Positions 44,364 through 53,452 of a stretch of DNA of 64,000 nt are shown here, in pieces. Made by a program: the position numbers and the translations under genes. Position 1 is the stretch's first letter, and each line of letters opens with the position of its first letter. The stretch is from Halobacteriovorax sp. GB3 (GTDB lineage Bacteria > Bdellovibrionota > Bacteriovoracia > Bacteriovoracales > Bacteriovoracaceae): contig NZ_JAQSLN010000001.1 of the NCBI RefSeq assembly GCF_028649655.1, positions 806,001 to 870,000 of the forward strand, given 5' to 3'. The notes below the pieces were generated by a model, which did no database searches, was not told where the DNA came from, and was given only the letters and a program-made list of their open reading frames with translations.

Positions 44364-44525
44364 CTAACTGTTTTTATTTTTTAAATAGCGTCGAAGTGTT
44401 TCAACTAAAAGCTCATCACTGTCTAAGTCCTCGTTGATTGTTCTTAAAGACTTTCTTTGCTCATCCATGAGCTTTTCCAATTCACTTAACTCTGCGAGTA
44501 GTTCAAGGCAATTTCTAATGATCAT
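44364..44525 (-). CDS. Small acidic helical protein (53 residues), monocistronic
   Basis: The ATG at 44525 is preceded by GGAG with a 7-nt spacer, and the frame runs 53 codons to TAG at 44364-44366. The peptide is predicted to be one or two helices with heptad leucines (LELLAELSELEKLMDEQ, DELLVETLRRYLKN), acidic in the middle, with one Cys at residue 6. There is no signal peptide. A sigma-70-type promoter, an FNR-type palindrome and a terminator frame it exactly, which makes a real gene likely although the frame is short. Function unknown. A binding or anti-regulator protein is possible. Confidence 0.7.
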   Translation of the reverse strand: MIIRNCLELLAELSELEKLMDEQRKSLRTINEDLDSDELLVETLRRYLKNKNS

Positions 44526-44564
44526 GAGTATACTCCATGCGACTCATGTTTAACTCTTGAAACT

Positions 44565-44593
44565 AGTGTATGGTCTATCAAACAACTTGTCAA
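44565..44593 (-). promoter_or_regulatory. Sigma-70 promoter of the 53-residue gene
   Basis: On the minus strand the perfect -35 TTGACA (44593-44588), a 17-nt spacer and TACACT (44570-44565). Transcription should start near 44558, about 33 nt before the ATG. Confidence 0.72.
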
Positions 44594-44595
44594 CA

Positions 44596-44609
44596 CTGAT
44601 TTAAATCAG
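44596..44609 (-). promoter_or_regulatory. FNR/CRP-type palindrome upstream of the 53-residue gene
   Basis: CTGATTTAAATCAG is a perfect 14-bp palindrome that fits TGAT-N4-ATCA, the core of the FNR box TTGAT-N4-ATCAA. Its centre is about 44 bp upstream of the inferred transcription start, near the -41.5 position of class II activators. Confidence 0.45.
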
Positions 44610-44612
44610 GAC

Positions 44613-44642
44613 AAAAAAAAGGCCCTTGATCGGGCCTTTTTT
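44613..44642. terminator. Bidirectional terminator after the suf operon
   Basis: GGCCC (44621-44625) and GGGCC (44632-44636) are flanked by A8 on one side and T6 on the other. On the minus strand it follows the nfu stop codon directly and ends the SUF operon. Confidence 0.88.
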
Positions 44643-45207
44643 AAAAATCTGGTGCAATGTAAACATCAATTCCGGGGTCATATTCATCTCGAAGGATGCC
44701 TTTGATCGCCTCAAGTGTCCCAGTCGTTGAGCTAGGGCATGTTCCACAGGCCCCTTGGTATTTCACAAGCAGAATATTATCTTCGAGGCTCAAGGCCATG
44801 ATATCTCCACCGTCGGCCTGAAGCCCTGGGCGAATGGTTTTATCGAGGATCTCCTCAATTTTTAAAAGTTCTGGTGAGAGTGATCTTCTTCTCTCCGCTT
44901 CTGGATCCGGGTCAAAGTATTCAGGGTTGTGAGCTGGAAGGGCCTCGTTGAGCGCTCCTTCTATCTTTGGCATCATTTCATCCCATACTTCGTATCCAAA
45001 TTTTGAAAGTGTGATCGTATTTTCAAAAAAGTGAAGCTGATCAACTCCGCGAATAGTAAACAATTCTAGAGCAAGTTTATTTTCTCCACATTCCATTGGT
45101 GTACGGTATGTTGAGTTTCCTTCTTTTTTTACAGCACGATCGAGGATAAGCTTGATCGCATTTGGGTTTGGTGTTGGTTGTACGTGAAAATTAATGTCTT
45201 CACTCAT
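44641..45207 (-). CDS. Nfu-type iron-sulfur carrier (Nfu_N + NifU C-terminal domain)
   Basis: This 188-residue protein carries and delivers Fe-S clusters to target apoproteins. It has an N-terminal Nfu_N scaffold domain (QPTPNPNAIKLIL) and a C-terminal NifU-like domain with IRPGLQADGGDI and the cluster-binding CGTCP motif. This two-domain form is known from alpha-proteobacteria and mitochondria. It is the last gene of the Rrf2-suf operon, 15 nt after sufS. Confidence 0.93.
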   Translation of the reverse strand: MSEDINFHVQPTPNPNAIKLILDRAVKKEGNSTYRTPMECGENKLALELFTIRGVDQLHFFENTITLSKFGYEVWDEMMPKIEGALNEALPAHNPEYFDPDPEAERRRSLSPELLKIEEILDKTIRPGLQADGGDIMALSLEDNILLVKYQGACGTCPSSTTGTLEAIKGILRDEYDPGIDVYIAPDF

Positions 45208-45222
45208 AAAATATCCTTCTTC

Positions 45223-46440
45223 TTAGAGAAATTCTTTTGTCTTTTCAATTCCAGCAACAAGGGCATCCACTTCTTCTTTCGTGTTGTAGAAACAAAAAGA
45301 AGCTCTGGCCGTGGCCGGAACATTCATACGTTTCATAAGTGGCTGCGTGCAGTGGTGACCAGTTCTTACGGCAATTCCTTGGCGATCAAGTAGAGTTCCA
45401 ATGTCATGAGGGTGAGCACCATCGATGACAAAAGAAATAACTGAGGCCTTATTCTTAGCTGTTCCAACTATTCTTAGCCCTTCGATTTTTGAGAGCTTTT
45501 CTGTAGCGTAAGTCAGCAGGTCATGTTCATATTGCTCAATTTCTTTGATTCCAATTGAGCTAACATAGTCAAGGGCAGCCTTGAGAGCAATAACTCCTGC
45601 TATATGAGGTGTTCCCGCTTCAAACTTGTGAGGAAGATCATTATAAGTTGTCTCTTCGAAACTAACTTGATCGATCATATCTCCACCTCCTTGATAGGGA
45701 GGCATTTCATTGAGTAGTTCTTCTTTTCCATAAAGGACACCAACACCTGTTGGCCCAAAGATTTTGTGAGAAGAAAATGCTAGAAAATCACAGTCGAGAT
45801 CTTGGACATCAATCTTAGCATGGGCAACTGATTGAGCTGCATCGACAAGAAACTTTGCACCAACTTCATGAGCAAGAGCAATCATCTCTTTGATAGGATT
45901 AATTGTACCAAGACTATTTGAAATATGATTTGTCGCAACCATTTTCGTTTTAGGCCCAAGAAGTTTTTTGTACTCTTCAATGAGGATTTCACCTTGGTCA
46001 TTGATCGGAACTTCAACTACTTTAGCCCCTTTCTTTTTAGCGGCAATTTGCCAAGGAACAATATTTGAATGGTGCTCAAGTGTTGTTAGAAGAATTTCAT
46101 CACCTTCATTTAAGAAAGCTTCAGCAAAACAGTTGGCAACAAGGTTGATTGAATCAGTCGTCCCTTTGGTGAAAATAACTTCATGAGTGTTTTTAGCATT
46201 AATAAAGGCCTGAACAGTTGTTCTTGATTTTTCAAATTCAATTGTTCCTTGCTCACTTAGAAAGTGAACACCTCTATGGATATTCGCTGCATCTTCACTA
46301 TAGTGTTTATTCAAAGATTCTATGACAGGTCTACACTTCAATGTAGAAGCACCATTGTCGAGATAGATGAGAGGTTTCCCATGAACGCTTCTCGCAAGTT
46401 CTGGAAAGTCATCTCTAATTTTTTTTATATCTAAACTCAT
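45223..46440 (-). CDS. sufS: Cysteine desulfurase SufS
   Basis: This 405-residue PLP enzyme takes sulfur from cysteine for Fe-S assembly. It has THISNSLG-like ATNHISNSLGT, the PLP lysine motif SSHKIFGPTGVG and the active-site Cys loop RTGHHCTQPLM. These are group II (SufS/CsdA) features. SufS enzymes are normally helped by SufE or SufU, but neither gene is in this operon. It begins 2 nt after sufD. Confidence 0.95.
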   Translation of the reverse strand: MSLDIKKIRDDFPELARSVHGKPLIYLDNGASTLKCRPVIESLNKHYSEDAANIHRGVHFLSEQGTIEFEKSRTTVQAFINAKNTHEVIFTKGTTDSINLVANCFAEAFLNEGDEILLTTLEHHSNIVPWQIAAKKKGAKVVEVPINDQGEILIEEYKKLLGPKTKMVATNHISNSLGTINPIKEMIALAHEVGAKFLVDAAQSVAHAKIDVQDLDCDFLAFSSHKIFGPTGVGVLYGKEELLNEMPPYQGGGDMIDQVSFEETTYNDLPHKFEAGTPHIAGVIALKAALDYVSSIGIKEIEQYEHDLLTYATEKLSKIEGLRIVGTAKNKASVISFVIDGAHPHDIGTLLDRQGIAVRTGHHCTQPLMKRMNVPATARASFCFYNTKEEVDALVAGIEKTKEFL

Positions 46441-46442
46441 TT

Positions 46443-47702
46443 CTATGAATCCTTCACTTCATCTAAGTGTTCAAAGGTTTTCTTTTCAAATGATTCAAAG
46501 AGAACTTCAGATAGGAAGTTTTCTAATTTGTCGTCTTCTAGTTTTGAAATAGCATCTGAGCAAAAAGCGTGGATCAGTAATTTTTGAACGCGCTCGCGTG
46601 ATAGACCCCTTGATTGAAGGTAGAAAGCTTCTTCATCACTTAGCTGACCAACAGTTGCTCCGTGCGCACACTTAACATCATCAGCGTAGACTTCAAGTTG
46701 TGGTCTTGTATCGGCGTGGGCCTTTTTTGAAAGCAGTAGATTTTTATTTAACTGCTCTGAATTTACTTTTTGTGCATCTTTTTGAACGAGAACTTTTCCT
46801 GTAAAAACTCCGCGAGCTTTGTCATCGAGAACACCTTTAAAAAGTTGTGAACTCTCTGTGTGTGGCATTCTGTGATCAATGAGTGAGAAGTTATCACAGT
46901 GTTGATTTTCTGAAATGGCATAGAGTCCATCAACTGAACAATTGGCCCCTTCAGCTAGAAGGGCAACTTTAATATTATGTCTTGCTTTAAGTGCTCCCGT
47001 GTTAAAGGTAAACGTTTTAAAGAGAGCATCTCTTTTAACATCAGCGTTGACTGAGCTGACGTGAAAAGAATTAAGACCTTCTGTTTGGACTTTTATATGA
47101 GTGACAATGGCACCATCATTAATATTAAAATTCGTTACTGCTGCTTGGTTATAACTTAGCTCGTCATTACCTTTGAAAATTTCAACGAAGTTTACTTTGG
47201 CAAAGCTTTCAACTTCAATGTGTGTTCTTGGCATGGCAAAACTTTCTTGAAAGTCTGAGAGATGAACAATGTTGATATTGTCATCAACTTGAGCATTCTT
47301 AGAAACTTTGATTGATAGAATTTGATCATTTGCACTGGCATTAAGCATGGCAAAAATATCATTCTTATCATCTATAAAGTTTTTCTCTGAAAGTTCAGTT
47401 GCACTTATTAGCGTTGCTTCTACTTCATCTGGAAGAAAAGAATCTTCTTTAGAATAAGCACCATTCAGGAATACGATTTGGTATTTTCCGGCCAGCTTAA
47501 CATTTTTTAGAATACCTTTCTTAGACACCTTGTCAAAATTCTCTGGTAGTACATCAGTTAGCTTTGTATAGAGCCAGTCTTCCATTTTTGTATGGGGAAG
47601 GCCTCTTGCTTGAAAGTTAGATAGAGCGTTTTTTTGAAAGTCACTTACTGCTAACTCTTTGAGCTTTTCTGTATATTTAGAAGTTAGTTCATTTATAGTC
47701 AT
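46443..47702 (-). CDS. sufD: SufD, Fe-S scaffold subunit
   Basis: This 419-residue protein forms the SufBCD scaffold with SufB and SufC. I set the start at ATG 47702 (MTINELTSKY), 10 nt after sufC; an open stretch upstream overlaps sufC and is rejected. Family features are GLPHTKMEDWLYT near the N-terminus, the long beta-helix core and the C-terminal CAHGATVGQLSDEEAFYLQSRG with the His of the cluster site (each quoted in part). Confidence 0.93.
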   Translation of the reverse strand: MTINELTSKYTEKLKELAVSDFQKNALSNFQARGLPHTKMEDWLYTKLTDVLPENFDKVSKKGILKNVKLAGKYQIVFLNGAYSKEDSFLPDEVEATLISATELSEKNFIDDKNDIFAMLNASANDQILSIKVSKNAQVDDNINIVHLSDFQESFAMPRTHIEVESFAKVNFVEIFKGNDELSYNQAAVTNFNINDGAIVTHIKVQTEGLNSFHVSSVNADVKRDALFKTFTFNTGALKARHNIKVALLAEGANCSVDGLYAISENQHCDNFSLIDHRMPHTESSQLFKGVLDDKARGVFTGKVLVQKDAQKVNSEQLNKNLLLSKKAHADTRPQLEVYADDVKCAHGATVGQLSDEEAFYLQSRGLSRERVQKLLIHAFCSDAISKLEDDKLENFLSEVLFESFEKKTFEHLDEVKDS

Positions 47703-47712
47703 AATTGATACC

Positions 47713-48480
47713 TTATTTAATAAGCCAGTCGTAACCTTTCTCTTCAAGTTCAAGGGCAAGTTCTTTACCACCAGATTTAATAATTTGTCCGTTAAAGAGA
47801 ACGTGAACGTGATCTGGAACAATGTAGTCGAGTAGACGCTGATAGTGAGTGACAAGAACAACGGCGTTAAATGGACTCTTAAGAGCGTTTACACCTTTTG
47901 CAACAATTTTTAGCGCATCAATATCTAAACCTGAGTCTGTTTCATCTAGAAGAGCTAGTCTTGGATTTAAAACGGCCATTTGAAGAATTTCGTTTTTCTT
48001 CTTTTCTCCACCTGAAAATCCTGTGTTTACTGGACGATCAAGAAACTCATCTCTCATCTCAAGGAGTTCAAGTTTTGGCATAAGGAACTCTCTAAAAGAC
48101 TTGTCATCCATTTCCCCAGCTCCTTGTGCTTTACAAATGGCATTGAACGATTCTTTTAGAAAATTGAAGTTTGTTACACCTGGGATTTCAATAGGGTATT
48201 GAAAACCTAAGAAAATTCCATTTTTTGATCTCTCATCAGCTTCAAGCTCTGAAAGGTCAGTTTCCTTACCATTAATATTGTAAGAAATTGATCCCTCTGA
48301 GATCTCAAATGCAGGGTGACCAGCGATAACTTTTGAAAGCGTACTTTTTCCTGAACCATTTGGCCCCATGATTGCGTGAATTTCTCCTGGCTTAATTGTT
48401 AGATTAATCCCTCTGAGAATTTCTTTTTCATTATTATCTGAGTCTGTAACTTTCGCGTGTAGGTTTTTAATTTCAATCAT
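47713..48480 (-). CDS. sufC: SufC, ATPase of the SUF machinery
   Basis: This 255-residue ABC ATPase drives SufBCD. It has Walker [10 protein letters not shown], the signature [11 protein letters not shown], Walker [13 protein letters not shown] (the SufC form) and H-loop LVTHYQRLL. It is soluble with no membrane part. It lies between sufB and sufD with gaps of 18 and 10 nt. Confidence 0.96.
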   Translation of the reverse strand: MIEIKNLHAKVTDSDNNEKEILRGINLTIKPGEIHAIMGPNGSGKSTLSKVIAGHPAFEISEGSISYNINGKETDLSELEADERSKNGIFLGFQYPIEIPGVTNFNFLKESFNAICKAQGAGEMDDKSFREFLMPKLELLEMRDEFLDRPVNTGFSGGEKKKNEILQMAVLNPRLALLDETDSGLDIDALKIVAKGVNALKSPFNAVVLVTHYQRLLDYIVPDHVHVLFNGQIIKSGGKELALELEEKGYDWLIK

Positions 48481-48498
48481 TGTTATATCCTTAATATT

Positions 48499-49932
48499 TT
48501 ATCCAATTGAGTTTTCTAATTTCATTTCAATAAGTTTGACCGCTTCAACAGAGAATTCGAGTGGAAGTTCTTTGAAAACATCCGAGCAAAATCCGTTAAC
48601 GATCATTGAGATACACTTTTCCATATCAAGTCCACGAGACTGAAGATAGAAAAGTTGCTCTTCACTTATCTTCGCTGTGGAGGCCTCGTGCTCTACAGTT
48701 GCTGTATTATTTTTTACATCGATATAAGGAAAAGTATTGGCCGAGCACTTATCTCCAACGAGCATTGAATCACACTGAGAGTAGTTTCTAGCTCCTGTTG
48801 CAGAAGGCATAACCTTAACAAGACCACGGTAGTTATTTTCACTTTCCTCTGCTGAGATTCCCTTTGAGATGATTGTTGATTTGGTATTCTTCCCAATGTG
48901 AATCATCTTGGTACCAGTGTCAGCTTGCATTTTATTATTAGTGAGAGCGACAGAGTAGAAGGCACCTTGTGAGTTATCGCCAATAAGGTTACAGCTTGGG
49001 TATTTCCAAGTAATGGCCGATCCAGCTTCAACTTGAGTCCATGAGATTTTAGAGTTCACACCAAGGCAATTACCACGCTTTGTAACAAAGTTGTAAATTC
49101 CACCTTTTCCTTCTCTGTCACCGGCATACCAGTTTTGAACAGTAGAATAGCGTACTTCTGAATTATCAAGGGCTACAATTTCAACAATGGCCGCGTGTAG
49201 TTGATTTTCGTCTCTTTGTGGAGCTGTACATCCTTCGAGATAGTTTACGAAAGAGCCTTTGTCGGCAACAATAAGTGTTCTTTCAAACTGTCCTGTCTCT
49301 TTTGCATTAATTCTAAAATAGGTAGATAGGTCCATTGGACAAGTTACACCTTCAGGAATGTAGACAAAAGATCCATCAGAGAAAACAGCAGCGTTTAGGG
49401 CCGCATAAAAGTTATCAGCGTAAGGAACAACTGTTCCTAGATATTTTTTTACAAGTTCTGGATACTCTTTTACCGCTTCTGAGATTGAGCAAAAGATAAC
49501 TCCAACTTTTTCAAGATCTTCTTTGTAAGTCGTTGCAACAGAAACAGAGTCAAAGACAGCATCGACAGCAACACCTGTAATTCTCTTTTGTTCAGTGAGA
49601 GGAATTCCAAGCTTTTCAAATGTCGCAAGAAGTTCTGGATCAATTTCATCAAGACTCTTTGGAGCATCTTCTTTTCTCTTTGGAGCCGCGTAGTAGTAGA
49701 GGGCCTGAAAATCAATTTCAGGAATATCAAGTTTCGCCCAGTTTGGAGCTTTCATTTTTAGCCAATGACGAAATGCTTTTAGACGGTATTCAAGAAGCCA
49801 TTCTGGCTCTTCCTTTTTCTGTGAAAGAAGGCGAATGATGTCCTCGTTTAGACCTTTTGGAAACTCTTCAGTTTCAATGTCAGTATAAAAGCCATACTTG
49901 TATTCACTGGCCGTTAAATCTTCTGTACTCAT
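48499..49932 (-). CDS. sufB: SufB, Fe-S scaffold subunit
   Basis: This 477-residue protein is the scaffold on which the cluster is built. It has the N-terminal [17 protein letters not shown], the central [15 protein letters not shown], the beta-helix core [15 protein letters not shown] and the C-terminal [21 protein letters not shown] that contains the conserved acidic/His site (each quoted in part). Its ATG overlaps the stop of the Rrf2 gene by 4 nt (ATGA), so translation is coupled to the regulator. Confidence 0.97.
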   Translation of the reverse strand: MSTEDLTASEYKYGFYTDIETEEFPKGLNEDIIRLLSQKKEEPEWLLEYRLKAFRHWLKMKAPNWAKLDIPEIDFQALYYYAAPKRKEDAPKSLDEIDPELLATFEKLGIPLTEQKRITGVAVDAVFDSVSVATTYKEDLEKVGVIFCSISEAVKEYPELVKKYLGTVVPYADNFYAALNAAVFSDGSFVYIPEGVTCPMDLSTYFRINAKETGQFERTLIVADKGSFVNYLEGCTAPQRDENQLHAAIVEIVALDNSEVRYSTVQNWYAGDREGKGGIYNFVTKRGNCLGVNSKISWTQVEAGSAITWKYPSCNLIGDNSQGAFYSVALTNNKMQADTGTKMIHIGKNTKSTIISKGISAEESENNYRGLVKVMPSATGARNYSQCDSMLVGDKCSANTFPYIDVKNNTATVEHEASTAKISEEQLFYLQSRGLDMEKCISMIVNGFCSDVFKELPLEFSVEAVKLIEMKLENSIG

Positions 49933-50381
49933 ACATTTATCTCACTTTGATTGATCATTTGTTCTAAAATTTGTGGTTCGTCTAAAAGAAGTTCTTTAAG
50001 AGTTAACTCTTCTAGATAACCATTTACCTTTTCATAGAGCTTTTGCATTGGAGCAGAGATATTGCAGGTTCCAAGAAACTCGCAAAGTCCACTTTTTGAT
50101 TGGCAAATACTCTGTGATTCCTTTCCTTCGATCATGCGAACAAGGTCCATGAATGTAACGGTCTCAAGGTCTTTGTTAAGTGAGTAGCCACCTTTAATAC
50201 CTTTAACTGAAGTTAAAATTTCATTGGAATTCATCGTTTGCATCACTTTGGCAGTGGTATCGAAAGGCGTATGAAATTTGTCACAAATCTCTCTGGCAGA
50301 TGTTAATTTGCCATCTTCTCTTGTCGCTATAAATTTTAACGCCATTAGGGCGTATTCTATTTTCTTATTAACCTTAAGCAT
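49929..50381 (-). CDS. Rrf2-family Fe-S regulator of the suf operon
   Basis: This 150-residue winged-helix regulator has the Rrf2 start [15 protein letters not shown], a recognition helix region [12 protein letters not shown] and wing GIKGGYSL. Three Cys (Cys93, Cys100, Cys106) have nearly the spacing of the IscR cluster ligands, so it probably holds an Fe-S cluster and senses cluster status. I start it at ATG 50381; GTG 50393 is an alternative. As the first gene of the suf operon it most likely controls its own promoter. The symbol (iscR or sufR) is left open. Confidence 0.93.
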   Translation of the reverse strand: MLKVNKKIEYALMALKFIATREDGKLTSAREICDKFHTPFDTTAKVMQTMNSNEILTSVKGIKGGYSLNKDLETVTFMDLVRMIEGKESQSICQSKSGLCEFLGTCNISAPMQKLYEKVNGYLEELTLKELLLDEPQILEQMINQSEINV

Positions 50382-50442
50382 CTTGGCCACCAAGCTTCAT
50401 AGGATCTTTAAAATTTTCAAATGTTTAGACCCGTATACCTTG

Positions 50443-50479
50443 AAATAGGTCAAAAATAAACCTATTTTTCCCTACTATA
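50443..50479 (-). promoter_or_regulatory. Possible suf promoter and Rrf2 operator
   Basis: AAATAGGT (50443-50450) and ACCTATTT (50460-50467) form an 8-bp dyad with a 9-nt centre. On the minus strand it lies directly downstream of a -10-like TATAGT (50479-50474), a suitable place for a repressor. The -35 is weak. Confidence 0.4.
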
Positions 50480-50587
50480 GCATGAATATACGGCAAAAAA
50501 AGACGTATTTCTAGTGGTTAATTTATAAATATCCGAATTTATTTAAATATTAAGAAAGTGGTAAACTAGGTCGATAAGAGATCTACC

Positions 50588-52297
50588 ATGAAAAATATAC
50601 TGTTAAGTTTTCTTGTTTTTACTTCACTCATATTTGGCCTTTCCAATCATGCGGTGAGCTGTGAGAAGTTTCTCCAAGCAATAAACGATCAATTTAGTTC
50701 TAAGACGATAGGCCTTCTTTCAAAAGAGCGTGAGCTCTTAAAACATTCTGACCAAGCACTTAAATACAAAGAAGAGTATGCCAGTGTTGATTTCAAGGCA
50801 GACAATAGAGAGTATATGCGTTTTCTTGATGAAGATGTTCAACAATCGTCAAAAGATGTCCTCTATCTCGATGTGGAAAATGCTGTTTTAAAAGATATGA
50901 ATGATTTTATGATTGAAGACAAGAGGCTAGTCGATTCAATTTCTAACTCTTTTAAAGATAAGCTTTTTAAGTCGATGCGAGAAAATCCAGATATAGCTCC
51001 GCTTATTAAAGGGGAGTATGAAGACTATAAAGGAGTTCGTCTTCGCTTTGATACTAAAGGGAAAAAGAACTCTGAGGTCGAAAAGAAAATTAAAGAAGCA
51101 TATGAATCTGCCTATAAAGAGTTTTTAACTGAAATTGACTCACAGTCTTTCAATCTCCTATGGAAGGCGAACCAAGGTTCTACTGGAAATAGTGGAAAGT
51201 GGTTTATGGCCGGTGTGGGAGAGAGCTCGGCGAAGGCCAATCTTGCGGCCAGAAAGGCCAGAGATGCAGGATCAAAAAATGTTGGTGAATTTGTTAATTA
51301 CTCAAAAGTTGATGGGGACATTGCACAGAGTATTAAAAAGATTCAGGACAATTTATCTGAACTTGGTGTTCGAAAAGAGTTTAGAGACAATGGAGTCTTG
51401 AAATTAAATGGAGGGCAGCGTGCTGTTCCTTCGACGCTTACGATTGAAATTCTAAGAAAGACTAAGAAAAATCCAATCGAGCTCGATTCAGTATATTTAG
51501 AAAGGTTGAAAGAAAAGTTTGAATCGACTTTTAATACGACATTTGAACAGCGAGAAATTGAGCTTTTAGTAGATAGTTTCAAGCGAACAGATGCTCTCTC
51601 TCCGCCTGTTTATATTCGCGATCGAAACTTCATTCCCTATAATGAGGCCAAAGAGGGGATTATTTCGGTGGATTTTGCTGGCGTTGGTAGTAAGAACGCT
51701 CATGCGGCCATGAATGCAATTATGGATCAAGGAAAAAAGAGACAAACTAAGCCTACTGATGAAGTCATCGTTGGTATTTGGGATCAGGTGGAAACGGTTA
51801 CAAAGAATCTCAATATGGATAAGAGATTTCTCAATGAAAGTATTGGTGAGATCGATGGTTCAAAGGCAAAGGCCCATTTTTCTGGAGATGACGGGGTTTA
51901 TTTTCCCAAGCAAGAATGGAATGCGCAAAAGAAAGTTGATTTTATGTCGCGTGTATCGAAACAGAACCCTAGTGGTTTTCGAGTGACCTTTGTCCCAAAG
52001 AAATTTGCTTCTGGTAAAGATATTCCTATTTCACAAAAGTCGAGCTTCATTGTTGAAGCTGAAACTGTAGAGAAAGATCTTAGAAAGGTTATTAATCGCA
52101 GGGACTCTCTTGGAAAAGATATTTCAGAAAATCTCTCTATTGGAGTTGACTTTGTTCCAAATGACCGTGGTCCGGCCAAAGTCTCTTTAATTGTTAAAGG
52201 TAATTTGAATGCTGTACAAAGAGATATGTTAGAAGAGACTGCAAAAGGCATTGTGAGTAAAGACAAAAACTTTCAAGGCATATATTATATTGAGTAA
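50588..52297 (+). CDS. Exported protein of unknown function, coupled to a fatty-acid hydroxylase
   Basis: This 569-residue protein has a signal peptide (MKNILLSFLVFTSLIFGLSNHAVS). A lipobox is not convincing even though Cys25 follows. The N-terminal half is helical (YEDYKGVRLRFDTKGKK follows). A middle part has FMAGVGESSAKANLAARKAR. A stretch near 365 reads IISVDFAGVGSKNAHAA, and the C-terminal 80 residues alternate strands (SIGVDFVPNDRGPAKVSLIV). I recognise no family. The last base of its TAA is the first base of the hydroxylase ATG, so the two are translated together. Confidence 0.8.
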   Translation: MKNILLSFLVFTSLIFGLSNHAVSCEKFLQAINDQFSSKTIGLLSKERELLKHSDQALKYKEEYASVDFKADNREYMRFLDEDVQQSSKDVLYLDVENAVLKDMNDFMIEDKRLVDSISNSFKDKLFKSMRENPDIAPLIKGEYEDYKGVRLRFDTKGKKNSEVEKKIKEAYESAYKEFLTEIDSQSFNLLWKANQGSTGNSGKWFMAGVGESSAKANLAARKARDAGSKNVGEFVNYSKVDGDIAQSIKKIQDNLSELGVRKEFRDNGVLKLNGGQRAVPSTLTIEILRKTKKNPIELDSVYLERLKEKFESTFNTTFEQREIELLVDSFKRTDALSPPVYIRDRNFIPYNEAKEGIISVDFAGVGSKNAHAAMNAIMDQGKKRQTKPTDEVIVGIWDQVETVTKNLNMDKRFLNESIGEIDGSKAKAHFSGDDGVYFPKQEWNAQKKVDFMSRVSKQNPSGFRVTFVPKKFASGKDIPISQKSSFIVEAETVEKDLRKVINRRDSLGKDISENLSIGVDFVPNDRGPAKVSLIVKGNLNAVQRDMLEETAKGIVSKDKNFQGIYYIE

Positions 52298-53094
52298 TGA
52301 ATGAATTATCATTAAGACCAATTATTTTTCTTTTCACTCTCGCTCTTTTTTTCATATTAGAGCACATCTTTAAAAGAAGAGAGGCGATCTATTTTAAAAA
52401 AGAAAAGTGGCATAGAGTTTTTTCAAATCTCTCTCTCGTTTTTATAGGAAATTTTCTCGTAAAGCATTTGCTCCCCTTTGCTCCCTATGGGCTTGCTCTT
52501 CTCGTAGAACAAGACAAAGTGTGGTCATTACAGCTTTTAGGTCAAATTGATTCTCATGTGAGCTTTGTTATAGGATTAATTAGTTTAGATTTCTTTATTT
52601 ATTTTCAACATGTCCTCTCACATCGAGTTGCTTTTATTTGGCGCATTCATCGCGTTCACCATGCAGATAGAGAGTTAGACAGTACTAGTGCCCTTCGCTT
52701 TCATCCTTTAGAAATCTATGGATCAAGTCTTTATAAAATGGCCTTGATTGTTCTTATGGGATACTCATCAACGACGATCTTTTGGTTTGAAGTAATTTTA
52801 AGCTCTAGTGCTATTTTTAATCATTCTAATCTTTATCTGCCAAAGAAAATCGATCAAGTGATACGTCTTTTCTTTGTTACACCAGACTTTCATAGAAGCC
52901 ACCACTGTGAAAATAGACTCAGGCACGATCGTAACTATGGTTTTTGTTTTTCTTTTTGGGACTATCTCTTTAAAACTTACGAATCGGTAGATTTCAAAGA
53001 ACAAGAACAATTGAAAATTGGATTGAAAGAGTTCGAAAAAAAAGAGGAAACTCTTCCTCTTTTTAATCTATTAAAAATGCCATTTCGAAAATAA
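52297..53094 (+). CDS. Fatty-acid hydroxylase/sterol desaturase-family membrane protein
   Basis: This 265-residue membrane di-iron enzyme has His motifs HVLSH, HRVHHADRELDSTSALRFH, FNHSNLYLP and FHRSHHCENRLRHDRNYG (quoted in part), with four or so membrane segments. It belongs to the same superfamily as the hydroxylase at 11399 but to another branch (sterol desaturase/C4-hydroxylase-like). With a ceramide operon in the window, a second hydroxylation such as C4 of the sphingoid base is a possible job. Other lipids are equally possible. Confidence 0.85.
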   Translation: MNELSLRPIIFLFTLALFFILEHIFKRREAIYFKKEKWHRVFSNLSLVFIGNFLVKHLLPFAPYGLALLVEQDKVWSLQLLGQIDSHVSFVIGLISLDFFIYFQHVLSHRVAFIWRIHRVHHADRELDSTSALRFHPLEIYGSSLYKMALIVLMGYSSTTIFWFEVILSSSAIFNHSNLYLPKKIDQVIRLFFVTPDFHRSHHCENRLRHDRNYGFCFSFWDYLFKTYESVDFKEQEQLKIGLKEFEKKEETLPLFNLLKMPFRK

Positions 53095-53355
53095 TTAAGC
53101 TGCTTTTTTATAGCTTGTTTGAACGTGAGATGTTTGGTGCATCTCATTTTGGTATGTGTACCAAAGAAAATCGAGAGCTCTATCATTGTATGTTTTAATG
53201 ATTCCAAGATAGACGAGTGATTCGATTGTTTCACTATTGTAAAAAGGAGTCTGCTCTTTTTGTAGATCGAAAAGTAGGTTCATCTCGTGTTCGATATTTT
53301 TTGTTTCCATAAGAGTAGCAACTCTTTGATCGATGAGATTTTTATAATTTGCCAT
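53095..53355 (-). CDS. Small soluble protein of unknown function (86 residues)
   Basis: The ATG at 53355 is preceded by a perfect AGGAGG with good spacing, so this short frame is very likely translated. The peptide is helical and charged, with FLWYTYQNEMHQT near the end. No signal peptide or motif is seen. Its stop codon abuts the stop of the convergent hydroxylase gene with no base between. Confidence 0.7.
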   Translation of the reverse strand: MANYKNLIDQRVATLMETKNIEHEMNLLFDLQKEQTPFYNSETIESLVYLGIIKTYNDRALDFLWYTYQNEMHQTSHVQTSYKKAA

Positions 53356-53452
53356 AGTGACCTCCTACGCTTTTGAACTAACTTCTACATACTTATCGGC
53401 AATTCTATGATAGCCTTTAAACGTGTTTCTATTCTAGCAGGAAGGAATGTCC

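Noticed and set aside
44364-44525. Spo0E-type phosphatase as identity of the 53-residue protein
   Set aside because: Size and helices fit loosely, but the family's SQ-x-LD signature is missing.
47703-47861. 53 extra codons upstream of the sufD start
   Set aside because: They overlap the sufC coding region in another frame, while ATG 47702 gives the usual SufD N-terminus.
50588-50665. Lipoprotein signal on the 569-residue exported protein
   Set aside because: A Cys follows the hydrophobic segment, but the residues before it (AVSC) and the long spacer do not fit a lipobox.
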